DNA of 64,000 bases, taken from Marsupella aquatica (lineage: Eukaryota > Marchantiophyta). A program made the position numbers and the translations under genes. The stretch lies in assembly GCA_973895155.1 (NCBI GenBank), contig OZ316897.1:5580001-5644000 (forward strand), in the 5' to 3' direction. A model generated the notes under the pieces. That model searched no databases. It was not told where the DNA came from and worked only from the letters and a program-made list of their open reading frames with translations. Below are positions 22,805-31,608 of this stretch, in pieces. Each line of letters begins with the position of its first letter. The first letter of the stretch is position 1.

Positions 22805-22822
22805 CATCCAACTCTCCATCAT
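22805..22822 (+). repeat. LINE3 target-site duplication, right copy
   Basis: Exact repeat of 21758-21775. The first three bases are also compatible with the ATTACC tail, so the duplication could be 15-18 bp. Confidence 0.85.
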
Positions 22823-23121
22823 ATGCATCATGGTACTCCTCATCCTCATCGTCCATCTCATCATGGTCAAGGGGCTGACCCTCAGCATCCTCCTCGTCTG
22901 AGAAATGTAAGGTGGCACGTACATGAAAGGCATGGGCTGATGTAGTCATCATTGATGGGTGAGGTGTGGGAGTAATATGTACACCATCCTAGAGTTTTCA
23001 ATATGCAATGACAAATCACAATTAGAGAAAGGGTTTCCGTGATAAAGCTTACAGTGAAACATCAATAATGAAAAATGCAAGGGTCACCCCATAATGAATA
23101 TGTCATGTACACATGTAAACA

Positions 23122-23937
23122 TCAATGCCAATCATAATCTACGAGAATCTCTTCCCCTGCTCTAATGGTGCGGGTAGCATGTGTCAAGATGTAATGCGTG
23201 CATGCTACAGGCAAACGAGGGTGACTCTGGTCATGGAACTCGTGCCACTCAGCATTTGGCCTAAACCCTGAACGCCGAGAACCAATAGTGCTGTTGATGT
23301 AACCCGCCAAGTTCCCCGTGCGAGGTGGGTAACCATCAATCTGAGCATACCTAGGGTCCAACTTTAGTGACATGCCATATCGACTAAAGGTTGGGCACTG
23401 TCGGGACAAGATGCGCCATCTCGCCGCCGAATACTTGGGCCCATAGAATGGAAACAACTGAGGCAAATCATCGGGTGCACAATCGATAGGGACCACGATA
23501 TCCACAAGAGCAAATACTCCAAGTCCTACATGAGTCCCCAATGTGGAGGGGAGGATGACCCATGGGCGGTCCCAAACTATAATAGGCTCCCAAAGCGGGA
23601 GGTCCATAGGGAGTCCAAACTGGGTTGGGAAGGAGTCCTTTAAGATGTCCAAGGCTCTCCCTCGCAACTGTCTCGGTGCTCGGGACACCGATGCATCAAG
23701 AAAAGGGCATCGGGGTGGAACAATCCTAGGTGGACGGGACTCAATCGATCGGGGTCTAGTGGTCACCACTACTCCCCTCTCAATAGGGTGCATCCTAAAC
23801 ACTCTCCTCCTCCGAAATACACGGTCTATCTCCCTCAATGTGGCTGGCAAATTGGATGGATGGACGAGTGGTGTGAGTGCACGATATGCAATGTCTCTCA
23901 AGCGGTCCACAGGCAAAGATCGCACTACAACAGGAAT
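23122..23937 (-). CDS. SET-domain exon within the TNP2 gene
   Basis: 272-codon exon following an acceptor (GGAACAG before 23937) and ending in TGA at 23122. SET landmarks in order: GLGVFA (about residues 145-150; substrate/AdoMet pocket region), YINSTIG..RSGFRPNAEW (about 217-240; position of the N-H-C-x-P-N motif, with NH replaced by NS), and RTIRAGEEILVDYDW at the end (GEEL..DY motif). The family is lysine methyltransferases, but activity is unproven and the altered NH motif is a caution. Exon 1 ends in phase 0 at 24042 and joins this exon in frame after a 104-base AT-rich intron. That would give an Arg/His-rich, zinc-segment, SET protein. There is no post-SET cysteine cluster. Confidence 0.72.
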   Translation of the reverse strand: MPVVVRSLPVDRLRDIAYRALTPLVHPSNLPATLREIDRVFRRRRVFRMHPIERGVVVTTRPRSIESRPPRIVPPRCPFLDASVSRAPRQLRGRALDILKDSFPTQFGLPMDLPLWEPIIVWDRPWVILPSTLGTHVGLGVFALVDIVVPIDCAPDDLPQLFPFYGPKYSAARWRILSRQCPTFSRYGMSLKLDPRYAQIDGYPPRTGNLAGYINSTIGSRRSGFRPNAEWHEFHDQSHPRLPVACTHYILTHATRTIRAGEEILVDYDWH

Positions 23938-24041
23938 CTGTTCCACATGTTCACCAAAACAAGTTCAGAATATGACAATCAAAAAACAATTCAAGGAAGG
24001 AGATGTTATCATAATTGCAATACCCAACAAAATTGTATTAC

Positions 24042-24653
24042 CTCTCGGGTCGGGGGGGTGTAACGACCATGGATCCCTAAATGGCTAAGGACAGTGGTCC
24101 TCTCGTGTAAGACAACACCCTTGCATCGTCTGCAAGGGCAAGGCATCTTGCGAACTGGCCCAATCCCCTGAAGAGCAGCCATGGCCTCTCCAAATCCATC
24201 AGCATGATGGGGGCTCCGGCCTCTCCTACCCTCGGAATGATGTCTGCGTCGACGATGCCTGGATCGGTGACGCCTAGATCGATCATACATGTCTGGTGAG
24301 TAATCTCTCTCCCGGTCCGACAGGTCGTCCCTCCCCCTATGATGATGGTCATCTCTGCGTCGGGTGTAAGTACCCCCACCATGGTTCTCATAGGATGAGT
24401 CATCCCTCCTCCTCCCTCCCTCGTCATCCCTCCTCCTCCGCCGCTCGTCATTGCTCCTATAGCCCGATGAAGCTGAACTCCCCCTATGCCAATGATGGTG
24501 TCTATGTCGGTGAGAACTACCGCCATGCTCATCGTCATCATCACACGAGTCATCCCTTCGCCTATCCGACTCATCATACGTCCCCCTATGATGATGATGG
24601 TATCTGTGCCGATGATGCCTGCCCCCATCATGGTCCGATGCATAGGTTGCCAT
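24042..24653 (-). CDS. Shared first exon: Arg/His/Asp-rich plus zinc segment
   Basis: Starts at the ATG at 24653 (MATYASDHDGG; a GTG lies upstream in frame). About 150 residues of His-, Arg- and Asp-rich low complexity (RS/RD dipeptides) are followed by CPCRRCKG....HLGIHGRYTPP, the pattern of the zinc-binding transposase-associated domain at the N-terminus of TNP2 proteins. It ends GAG|GTAATA at 24042, phase 0. It is in frame with both the SET exon (23937) and the acidic TNP2 exon (22988). The long antisense and alternate frames here come from the biased codons. Confidence 0.72.
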
Positions 24654-24721
24654 ATCCCCTATGATCAAATTTACAAAGGCCCCCACAACATATTAAACCC
24701 CAAGCATAAACGTATCCCACT

Positions 24722-24945
24722 ACGTTAACCAAAATAACGTCCATCCACATGACGTTTTTCTAAAATTAACGTCATTTTTTAGGTTATGGGGAGGTTGCTG
24801 AATTTAGTTTACGTCATAATGTACGACATACTTAATAAGTTAACGTCGTTTGGTATGACGTAATTATGTGTAACGTCGTCACTAAACCCTACACCCCTGG
24901 TTAACGTTGTGATTAATGACGTTAAATTAGGGTAACGGCAGGTCT
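24722..24945. repeat. CACTA motif block 4 (between divergent genes)
   Basis: Spacer between TNP2 exon 1 (leftward) and the TNPA-like gene (rightward). It is full of AAATTAACGTCATT, GTTAACGTCGTTTGG, TATGACGTAATT, GTAACGTCGTCAC and AATGACGTTAAATT. Its position makes it a likely bidirectional promoter region as well as a protein-binding array (inference). Confidence 0.7.
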
Positions 24946-25068
24946 CCAAGGTTCATGGGCTACGGCTATTTTCCTTTAACAAAACATCGGGAAGTGACTC
25001 AAATGTGACTCACATTCAACATTCAACACTTCCCCTCTCCCCCTCTCGACCTCCTATCTTAACAGTGA

Positions 25069-26974
25069 ATGACTATGGCTCATCCAGGCTATCTCCCTTC
25101 CAGTGGAGATTTTGATGCAGACTTGGTGGCTATGGATGATCCAGGGGAGTTAGAAAAGGTGCGTAAAGCTATGCAATCGACACATTCGCTGATACATGCT
25201 TTCAACCAGAGTTGGAAGTTCTTGGGAGGAAAAGGAAGCAAGGAGTCTCAGTTTCTGGAGTACCTGGAAATATAGAGGCCAATGCTCCTGCCCTCGATGA
25301 TTATGTGGAAACTAAGAATGCAACACTCTTGGGGGAGGATGGGGGGCCTTCGATCGATGCTCTCAACTCCTTCCTGTCCCTACTAGATGATGGGTGGGAC
25401 GATCCTGCCTTCAAGGAATGCAGCCTGATTCTCAGGCACCTAGTGGGACCCCAATCAAGAGCGTGGTCAGGGTAGCACATGACAGATTCCAGCGATCAGG
25501 ATCGGGACTCTCGCAGGCGGAGGAGGCATCGTGATAGAACACACAACAGCAATAGCAGCCTTGATGAGAGAAGACGGAAGGGGAAAGGGAAGGAGTATAG
25601 AGATGCAGATCCACACAGTAGAGGTACATACAAAAGAAGAAGAACAGAGGGAGATGCAAGGGCAGACAGAAGAGAGAGGTACTCACCTCAGCGTGAACGT
25701 CACTCCCACAAGAAGCGACAACCTTCTCCTGTGCGACCTGTAACTACTGCTGTGAGTTGAGACAAACTCCCAACCATCACCTTGGATGCATTTGATGCTA
25801 GGCCGGATGTTCTGGATGAGAAGGCCCTCACAAATCGAGTGCAGACGTGTTGTGCCAAGCACTATCCTGGTTGGACAACTTGGAAGGATCTTGCGCAGAA
25901 CCCAAAGAAGCTTCAGCTCCTCCTGAACGATGTGCAAGCTGGGTTTAGGAATGGCCGTGAAATAGACTACAGGCACATCAGACAGAAGATCGTAGGCTAC
26001 CTTGCAGATCGGAGGTTTAGATGGAGAAACAAGGTTCGAAAAATGAGATGCCCAAGGACAGAGCAATACCTGAAACCAGAAGGAATGAGCGACGCCGACT
26101 TCAATTGATCGTGGCTGAGTTGGAAGTAGCACCTGACACCCCAGTAGGCAAGCGAGTGCACATGGGGGACAAAGCTGCTGCAGCCCGCAAATCAAATGGC
26201 CGCCTGCGTGTGACCAATTTCTGGGGCCAGGGAGGATGGCGAGGCTTCCTTGCAACCTATGTAAGTCCCCCACCCTCTTCAAAGCACAGCTTGTTCATGC
26301 TTCAGCCGCTGCGGTGAGAACATTGAATTAAAGTCGTTTTTCTCCTCTAATGTCGCAAGTTCTCAATTTTACGTCTAAACCCCCTACGTTCATCCTACCT
26401 AACGTTGTCTCTCACGACATTACATTTAATTAACGTCGTTTCTGCATCGTTAATATGGCAGTTCCACTATATACCTTGTCTTGGACAACGTTAATTAGAA
26501 AACGTTGTTAGGTACATTGTAATTAACGACGATGGTGATGACGTTCTCCAATTTCCTGTAGAAATGCAAGTTTGGAGCCAACATCGAGCCAAGTGAGCAG
26601 GAGCGGCTCTATTCAAAACGCTATGGCACGGCGGCCCTATGGGCTAAGCTGGACTCTATCCCCAAGGACCACCTAGTGGTAAGTTACATAGTCAGGTTAG
26701 GTTCCTTCTATACTAGGTTTTGCATCCACTATTTGCAGGAGGTAAACTGATCCCTTATGTCATGTCCAGGAGGATTGGAGTCCTCCAGAGGGGTTAGTGG
26801 CACGGCCCATTGCGGAAGATGAGGAGGCAGATCATGGAGGGGAGGAGCCTGATACGCAGGAGGAGGCCTTAGTAGACTGTGGGCAAGAGGGCAGTTTAGG
26901 TACATAGGGCAGTCATCTTCTAACCTCTCCCCTCCAGTGGAGACTGATAGGGGTCATACCAGCCATAGACGACG

Positions 26975-27008
<34 letters not shown>

Positions 27009-27270
27009 AGAGAGGGGGAGGGAGGGAGAGACATAGAGAGAGGAAGAGGAGCCGTGTCGAGAGGGATACCACTAGGGGACACAGTGGCACTAGAGATGTA
27101 GTCCCTAGGAGTATAGGCAAGGGAGCTGCGGAGTTGGTGTCTGGTAGCAGTAGTTCAGACGAGGATCCACTTCGGTACGAGTTGCGGCCCCGAGGCAAAC
27201 AGTCAGAGGCACTGCCATGTATTTCTATTCGCAGGTCTGGACGTGATAGGAGTCGCTCTCAGCGGCATTA
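25069..27270 (+). CDS. TNPA-like second CACTA protein, multi-exon
   Basis: Divergent partner of TNP2. Starts MTMAHPGY (25069). Frame changes near 25270 and 25476 need introns or are decay. An Arg/Ser/Asp-rich basic part (25479-25751) ends at a GTGAGT donor. The next part (about 25780-26260) carries WTTWKDLAQNP...IVGYLADRRFRWRNKVRKM and ARKSNGRLRVTNFWGQGG, similar in layout to the Ptta/En/Spm (Transposase_24) domain. Donor GTAAGT at 26261; exon 26562-26678; exon 26770-26898; last exon ends near 27270 with RSGRDRSRSQRH. Family role: binds the subterminal motifs and assists TNP2. One frameshift near 26110 suggests decay or a missed intron. Confidence 0.65.
26325..26550. repeat. CACTA motif block 5, inside a TNPA-like intron
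   Basis: Lies within the intron 26261-26561. It holds TAACGTTGTC, CACGACATTA, ATTAACGTCGTTTC, GGACAACGTTAATTAG, AAAACGTTGTTAGG and ATTAACGACGATGG. It parallels block 3 in TNP2. Confidence 0.7.
26971..27052 (+). repeat. GA-rich simple repeat
   Basis: GAGA/GGGA low-complexity run, coding for Arg/Glu repeats if within the last TNPA-like exon. Its length is prone to slippage, which may explain the uncertain frame here. Confidence 0.8.
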
Positions 27271-27890
27271 GGGTATACCATGCATGACTAGGTGGACATC
27301 CACCTGCATTTTGTACATTTTTGGCAAAAACTTTTGACGCCACCCATTTATAGTGGCATTCCGGACTTCATATGTCTATTTTATGTGTATTCCGTGTGTA
27401 TATGAACCTAAACCTAAAGCCCACCCAACTAAGGTAGCCTGGAAGGATGTTCCATACAAGATTAATGTTTACCACAAACGGCACTCCATTCACGTCTCTC
27501 CATTCTTGGTACTATTTTCAAACGTTCTCGTTAACACCATTTTTACCAAGCCTCACACGACTTACTACTCATACATCCTGGACAGACTCATCATTAACAA
27601 AGTCACAAACTACGTAATCTGACATTAACGTCGTTTTAAACGATGTTATCAGCTGATTTCCCTGTTCAATCTGCGTCCAGAATAACATCTTTATTTACAA
27701 CATTAATATGTAACGTAGTATGGACCGACGTATGTAATGTCATTTTGGACGATGTAAACTGTAACCTTTGTTACTTCGTACAAAACGTGCCCTCATTCAC
27801 GTCGAGTATGTCGCCTTTCTTTAGCAGCAAGGAGACGTCGGGCTTAACGTCTTCATGTAACACGTAAAAAGTCCTGATAATGTAGTTGTG
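27271..27890. repeat. CACTA motif block 6 and right terminal repeat
   Basis: Right subterminal region. Dense motifs from about 27610 (ATTAACGTCGTTTTAAACG, GTAACGTAGT, GACGTATG, TTCACGTCGAG, CTTAACGTCTTC), ending in the inverted terminal repeat at 27878-27890 and the TTA duplication at 27891-27893. The 89-codon frame 27353-27622 is not supported by any domain. Confidence 0.75.
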
Positions 27891-27916
27891 TTACCCGCTG
27901 TACCGGCGGCATCACA
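27891..27916 (-). repeat. E1 LTR start
   Basis: On the minus strand it reads TGTGATGCCGCCGGTACAGC and runs into the TTA duplication of the CACTA element. TGTGATGCC matches the E3 LTR starts at 55427 and 56036, and TGTGACGCC is in D. This fixes the outer end of the E1 5' LTR on the far side of the CACTA insertion. Confidence 0.78.
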
Positions 27917-29255
27917 GTGCCTTGTATTCTTCAGATTTTGTCTGTCCCTACGATTTATGAGCTGTTTTGCCGGTGAGGGGGGAGCGGGAGCATAGAGCTC
28001 CATGCAGAACCGCTCCACTTCTTCCAGTACCTCCTGCTTGTCTGTCACCGTTGTACCCTCCTCCCCTTCTAGGACCCTCATAGCTTCTCATTCTCGTTTG
28101 GCCTTGACAGTTGCAAAAAAGAACTTAGTAGATTCCTCCCCCTCGCCCAGCCATTTTACTCTCGCCATTTTCCTGCATTGGTATGCTTCTTCAAATTTGG
28201 CTACATGTAGTTTGTCTTCTAACAGGAAAAGATTGAGAGCGTCTGCCTCAGAGTAGTCCTCTACTATAGTGCTTTTTAAAGCCCTGACTTTCTCCCTTAG
28301 GAAGTGCATCTCTTCCGCTGCTTATCGTGGAGTAGCCTGTATCTCCATATATTGTTTCCTCAGGCTTTTGCTGCTCTGGAAACTTGTAGGTGTGGGTCCT
28401 GCTCCTCAGCTCCTCCTGTACACCATGCTGGCTCTAGTAATGGTAATGGTAATGGTAATGTATTATAAGCTCTGGGACCATGAAAGTCAAAGGAGCTGCC
28501 ACAAAAAGTAAAGTACAATGCAATCAAAGAAAAGAGCAACCAAAAGAGATTGCTCAGAAGAGGACAACTATGTCCTCAAAGAAACTATGGACCTAGAGAG
28601 CCCTGAAAGATTTTCCAAACCTATTCTCCTTTCCCTATCCACCGCAAAGATATATCTTCCAAGTTGCTGAGGGGGCAGACCAAACAATGCATACAAATCT
28701 TTCACCAAGATTTGAGATGCCATCCTAACCCCCTCAGCTTAATGTTTGCTTCTGAACGTAGAATAGACGAATTTGCTTTAAAGAATCTTACTCTACCTCT
28801 TTCATCTTCCTTCTCCGCCCGTTGTAAACAGAATATGGCAATGATAGGGTCGTGGTCCAAAAGGGCAGTACCCCCTTCGTGCGTAATTGATACTGTACCC
28901 TCCAGCCACCAGCCCTTATTGCTAATGTAGAATCGGTCGAGTCTTGATTGTGTCAGAGAATTGTTGCGCTGCCTTCTCCAAGTGTACCATGACCCTATTA
29001 TGCCTCGGTTGAGCTCTTTAGCATCGATCAAATCCAGCCTGACCTCTAGGAATCTCCAATACTCCGCTTCTTGCCCTTTCAGTAAAGAAGCGCCTCCAGA
29101 TGAATCCGTCCGGGATTCCGTCATATTGAAATCGCCACAGAGAATCCAGTTGGCTTGTGGCAGCTCCAGTTTTAGATCATGCCATAGTAGAGCTCTCAAT
29201 CTTGAAGAGTTAGGAGCGTAAATGCTTACCACCCCCAACGTGTAGGAGGGCATCT
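27917..29255 (-). pseudogene. L1-type LINE: endonuclease and linker, 5'-truncated
   Basis: Plant L1-like ORF2 fragment. The endonuclease part (29255-28737) has VVSIYAPN, WILCGDFNMTE, SRLDRFYIS and DHDPII but lacks about the first 80 residues. The pre-RT linker (28320-27917) has KMARVKWLGEGEESTKFFF. It is interrupted by LINE4 (28438-28736) and then by E1 at 27917. It abuts the MULE fragment at 29256, so it probably inserted into that MULE as a 5'-truncated copy. Confidence 0.85.
28438..28736 (-). mobile_element. LINE4: 3'-terminal LINE fragment
   Basis: About 300 bases of the LINE1 family 3' end (TAATGG tail at 28438) inserted into the L1 endonuclease/linker region. It has only one GLSRSI-coding 18-mer, unlike LINE1, 2, 3 and 7. 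No clear duplication at the flanks. Confidence 0.88.
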
Positions 29256-30661
29256 CAATTGTTGGTTTGTTCGAAGGCTGTAAGACCAATCACAACAGAG
29301 CAATCTCACAAATAGCAGCCTATATAGCATATCGTGAAGGGCTCCATCGGGGTACCGGTCCTACAGTGTTTGAATTGGCTTTTCGTTCGGCTGACCAGGC
29401 AGGGTCCCCGAAACTCTTCGAAGAAGCCTCTAATATGTTACTCGCAAATGCAGCAGAATTTGATTTGGAGAGGGATTCTCCGTTGAATGGGGATTTTGTG
29501 ACGAAGTCTGTGAAAAGAAAAGGTCCGGCGACCGGGAATGTCTCTCCACAAGACTCCCATCGACATGACACGGTTCTCATAACTACGCCAAACACCCGAG
29601 GTTGCAAGAGGAGAAATTTGACCTCAGCCGAGTTTGAGCACATTCCGATACTTAGAACTCCTCCTTCGAATCTAGTTATCGATTTGTCTGAAAGTGGCTC
29701 TCCAGTTTCCCATCATGTCACTCAATCTTCCGAAGTTCCAGAAAGTGTTCCGAACACCACTCCATTCATTCCTGTAGACACTTCGCTTTTTGAAGTGGAC
29801 GCTGTACCCGGGTCATGGCATTTGCAGAGAGTTTCCAGACACGGTGCTGGACCACAGTGTAATGGGACGTTGTCTGGAAGTTGTGATCGAGATGAGTGTC
29901 GTAATCGAATTAAGAAGGTCGGATATCCTTCAAATGCAGGGGTTGTCGGAATAGTCGTCAAAGGTTACCGCTTATTTAGAGGTGAACACCATCCAGAGCT
30001 TGTCTGGTTCTGCCCCACTCGTGATTGCTGGAAGAGCCGCCCTCGTCGAGGTATTGTGAACCTCCCTACTTGCCCAGACTTTTTGCCAGTACAGAAAGGC
30101 ACTCATCTTTCAAGTCTGGAGTTGAATTTCCTTAACGAGCAGGGCATTGAAGTCTCGAGAGGAGGTGCTATTTCACGTTGTCCTTCTCCATTTGAACTGA
30201 GAATCAACATTGACGTTTTCCCTGAAAAGATCGATCTTGCACAAGTCAACATCCGTTTTCGAACGAGAAACGGGTGTGCGATGAGCTCCAGATCAAATCT
30301 CACTCAGGAATATCGTAAAAGGATTGAATCAGCAACGAAAGAAACAATGACTTTGATCAAAACTATGGAAGTTTCATCGGGAAATTCATACGGGAAACGA
30401 TTCCAGATACGCACACATGCACATTTACGAACTGCAAATACTTACTGGGTGCAGATTTGCATTTTCCCTTGTTGCTCTTGTGAAGATTTCTTTCGTCGAC
30501 ATTCTCGAGGGAAACCTTTCATGCCATGTAAACACTTGTACTGGGTTTACAAAGTTATCTGCAAGCTTGATCCTGTGGACAATATCCTCCCAAGCCAACC
30601 AATTCTTACCATTGCGGAACTGCGTTATATTCTAGGGAGGCAGAATGCTGATGGTTTATAG
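29256..30661 (+). pseudogene. MULE transposase C-terminal part with SWIM zinc finger
   Basis: Open for 464 codons but 5'-truncated: it begins at a point equivalent to KQVGL(M)EGCKT in the second copy (42969-44052). Features: an N-terminal helical region (about 1-100), a Ser/Thr-rich linker, a CNGTLSG...CRNRIKKVGYP...WFCPTRDCWKSRPRRG cysteine module (about 200-265), and a SWIM motif CSC-x(n)-CKH (about 402-426). SWIM fingers are common in Mutator-like transposases. It ends in TAG at 30659. The flanking 3' DNA carries the 15-bp palindromes and LINE5. Confidence 0.78.
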
Positions 30662-30736
30662 GAAGGTTTAGTATTCTAGTTTATGTTCAACGGGTATGTA
30701 GGACTTGTCATTTCGTAACGGTAACTTTGTTTTGGT

Positions 30737-30751
30737 TAGCGCCCGGCGCTA
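30737..30751. repeat. 15-bp palindrome TAGCGCCCGGCGCTA
   Basis: Perfect 7+1+7 palindrome 75 bases after the MULE stop. Best example of a family of about 14 sites in the window. Similar sites lie at 31091-31105 (TAGCGCCTGGCGCTA, perfect) and 31286-31300 (degenerate). Confidence 0.8.
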
Positions 30752-30907
30752 GTAAACAACCTTTGGTTGCTTTTCAACACGGCTCAATCTTTTGTGGGTT
30801 GCACAAAACACTTAATTTGTTTTTACAATTTTACGGATGTGTAAATTTCATTGTACGGGTAACGGAGATTTCTTTGTATTCAATCGTCACTTGGACTTCA
30901 ATTTTGT

Positions 30908-31088
30908 TAGGTTTGGAAAATCTTTCAGGGCTCTCTAGGTCCATAGTTTCTTTGAGGACATAGTTGTCCTCTTCTGAGCAATCTCTTTTGGTTGCTCTTT
31001 TCTTTGATTGCATTGTACTTTACTTTTTGTGGCAGCTCCTTTGACTTTCATGGTCCCGGAGCTTATAATACATTACCATTACCATTAC
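30908..31088 (+). mobile_element. LINE5: 3'-terminal LINE fragment (about 180 bp)
   Basis: Plus-strand tail end of the LINE1 family (GGTTTGGAAAATC to ATTACC units). One GLSRSI unit only. The flanks share GTTAG (30906-30910 and 31089-31093), a possible 5-bp duplication that overlaps a palindrome. Confidence 0.85.
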
Positions 31089-31090
31089 GT

Positions 31091-31105
31091 TAGCGCCTGG
31101 CGCTA
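31091..31105. repeat. 15-bp palindrome TAGCGCCTGGCGCTA
   Basis: Perfect 7+1+7 palindrome immediately right of LINE5, in the 3' flank of the MULE fragment. Confidence 0.8.
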
Positions 31106-31490
31106 GACTTCATTTCCTTACTTGGTTTCAGTTTGTAGTCTAGGTCTGAACGTGTGGATTTCTTTCGCATGCATTCTCGAGGATGACCTTTTCTTGCCTT
31201 AGAAACCGTTATACTCTGATCATTCTGGTAGATGGTGAGCGGGTATTTTGTTAATGATATTTTGTAACTGTATCAAACGCTTGGTTAGGACTAAGCGCTA
31301 GTAAAGGCATCTTTTGATAATTGTTGTTTTCCCCATCTTTTTGAGTTGATGTTGAATTTGACTTCTTTGGTTTGGTCCAAAATTAAGCCGTTTTTTCTCA
31401 ATGATAATACCAATTCTCCTGTTTTGTTCAACTATTTTTCCTATTATGATCATCACTGTTTCCTGTTTCCTGTCACAGAGGTCGGGTCCA
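31106..31490. other. MULE 3' flank, no gene seen
   Basis: AT-rich DNA with one degenerate palindrome (31286-31300). It ends where a truncated G2 LTR begins (31491). No coding signal. Confidence 0.5.
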
Positions 31491-31567
31491 TGCTTGTCAC
31501 CTATCCCGATCGCAGCCAGAAACGCGTAGTTTGCCCGAGGAGCCCCTAACTTTAAGTCCGCACGACA
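31491..31567 (+). repeat. G2 5' LTR, truncated remnant
   Basis: Matches the last 77 bases of the 3' LTR (37572-37648) and ends GCACGACA. The first about 750 bases are missing, so a deletion joins MULE flank DNA to the LTR interior. Confidence 0.8.
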
Positions 31568-31568
31568 T

Positions 31569-31586
31569 TGGCGACCATACTGGGGA
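31569..31586 (+). promoter_or_regulatory. G2 primer-binding site
   Basis: TGGCGACCATACTGGGGA, one base after the LTR end; one difference from the G1 site. Confidence 0.8.
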
Positions 31587-31608
31587 TTCCTTGGGGTGAG
31601 TGGATGAG

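Larger units (their letters stand above)
17971..24653 (-). pseudogene. TNP2-type CACTA transposase gene, multi-exon, disrupted
   Basis: Transposase that would cut at the CACTA ends. In order: exon 1 (24653-24042), an Arg/His-rich N-terminus with a CPCRRC...HL zinc segment typical of the transposase-associated domain. Exon 3 from 22988, acidic (DEEDAEG, DDEGDEGDD). Then 21441-21115 with LPQPNTLP and CPGGCILYR. Then 20790-20213 (EPRNVRLGLAIDGVNP, IPGPKA). Then 20213-19896 (ACPSCG). Then 19796-19380 (LLDPMHIEVNV, GLKSHDYH). Then a DUF4218-like part, 19256-18822 (EKVFPPCIFD, ARPEGSMA). Then a DUF4216-like end, 18603-17971. Splice signals include GTAAGT at about 19895. It is broken by a frameshift near 20655 and by LINE3 in exon 3. 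Confidence 0.88.
16350..27890. mobile_element. CACTA (En/Spm) DNA transposon, about 11.5 kb
   Basis: Termini are CACAACTAG at 16350 and, inverted, CACAACTAC at 27890. The flanking 3-bp duplication TTA (16347-16349; 27891-27893) has the size expected for CACTA elements. It carries a minus-strand TNP2-type transposase gene with an extra SET-domain exon, a plus-strand TNPA-like gene, a plus-strand 199-codon gene near the left end, and noncoding blocks packed with AACGTCGT-type motifs. It interrupts the E1 LTR: joining the flanks restores an LTR that starts TGTGATGCC. LINE3 is nested inside, and TNP2 carries a frameshift. Confidence 0.9.
2896..27916 (-). mobile_element. E1: giant LTR retrotransposon, heavily interrupted
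   Basis: Minus-strand member of the E family (see E3 at 56036 and D at 44053). Its 5' LTR begins with TGTGATGCC at 27916 and ends with CGTGACA at 3492. It is followed by a primer-binding site (3461-3478) and the start of gag (3362). The LTR is interrupted by a CACTA element (16350-27890), LINE2 (12630-14989) and LINE1 (3757-8821). Removing these leaves an LTR of roughly 5.4 kb. Inside it are decayed pieces homologous to the 1211-codon frame in the E3 LTR. It inserted into an L1 linker region; the flanking 5-mer at 27917-27921 is GTGCC on the plus strand. The rest of the element lies outside the window or was displaced by G1. Confidence 0.8.

Noticed and set aside
24077-24664. A 188-codon alternate minus-strand frame and a 122-codon plus-strand frame over TNP2 exon 1
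   Set aside because: By-products of the His/Arg/Asp codon bias. Only the frame with the zinc segment and splice phase makes sense.
27353-27622. 89-codon plus-strand frame in the CACTA right end
   Set aside because: Lies in the motif-rich subterminal region, AT-rich, with no similarity to known element proteins.
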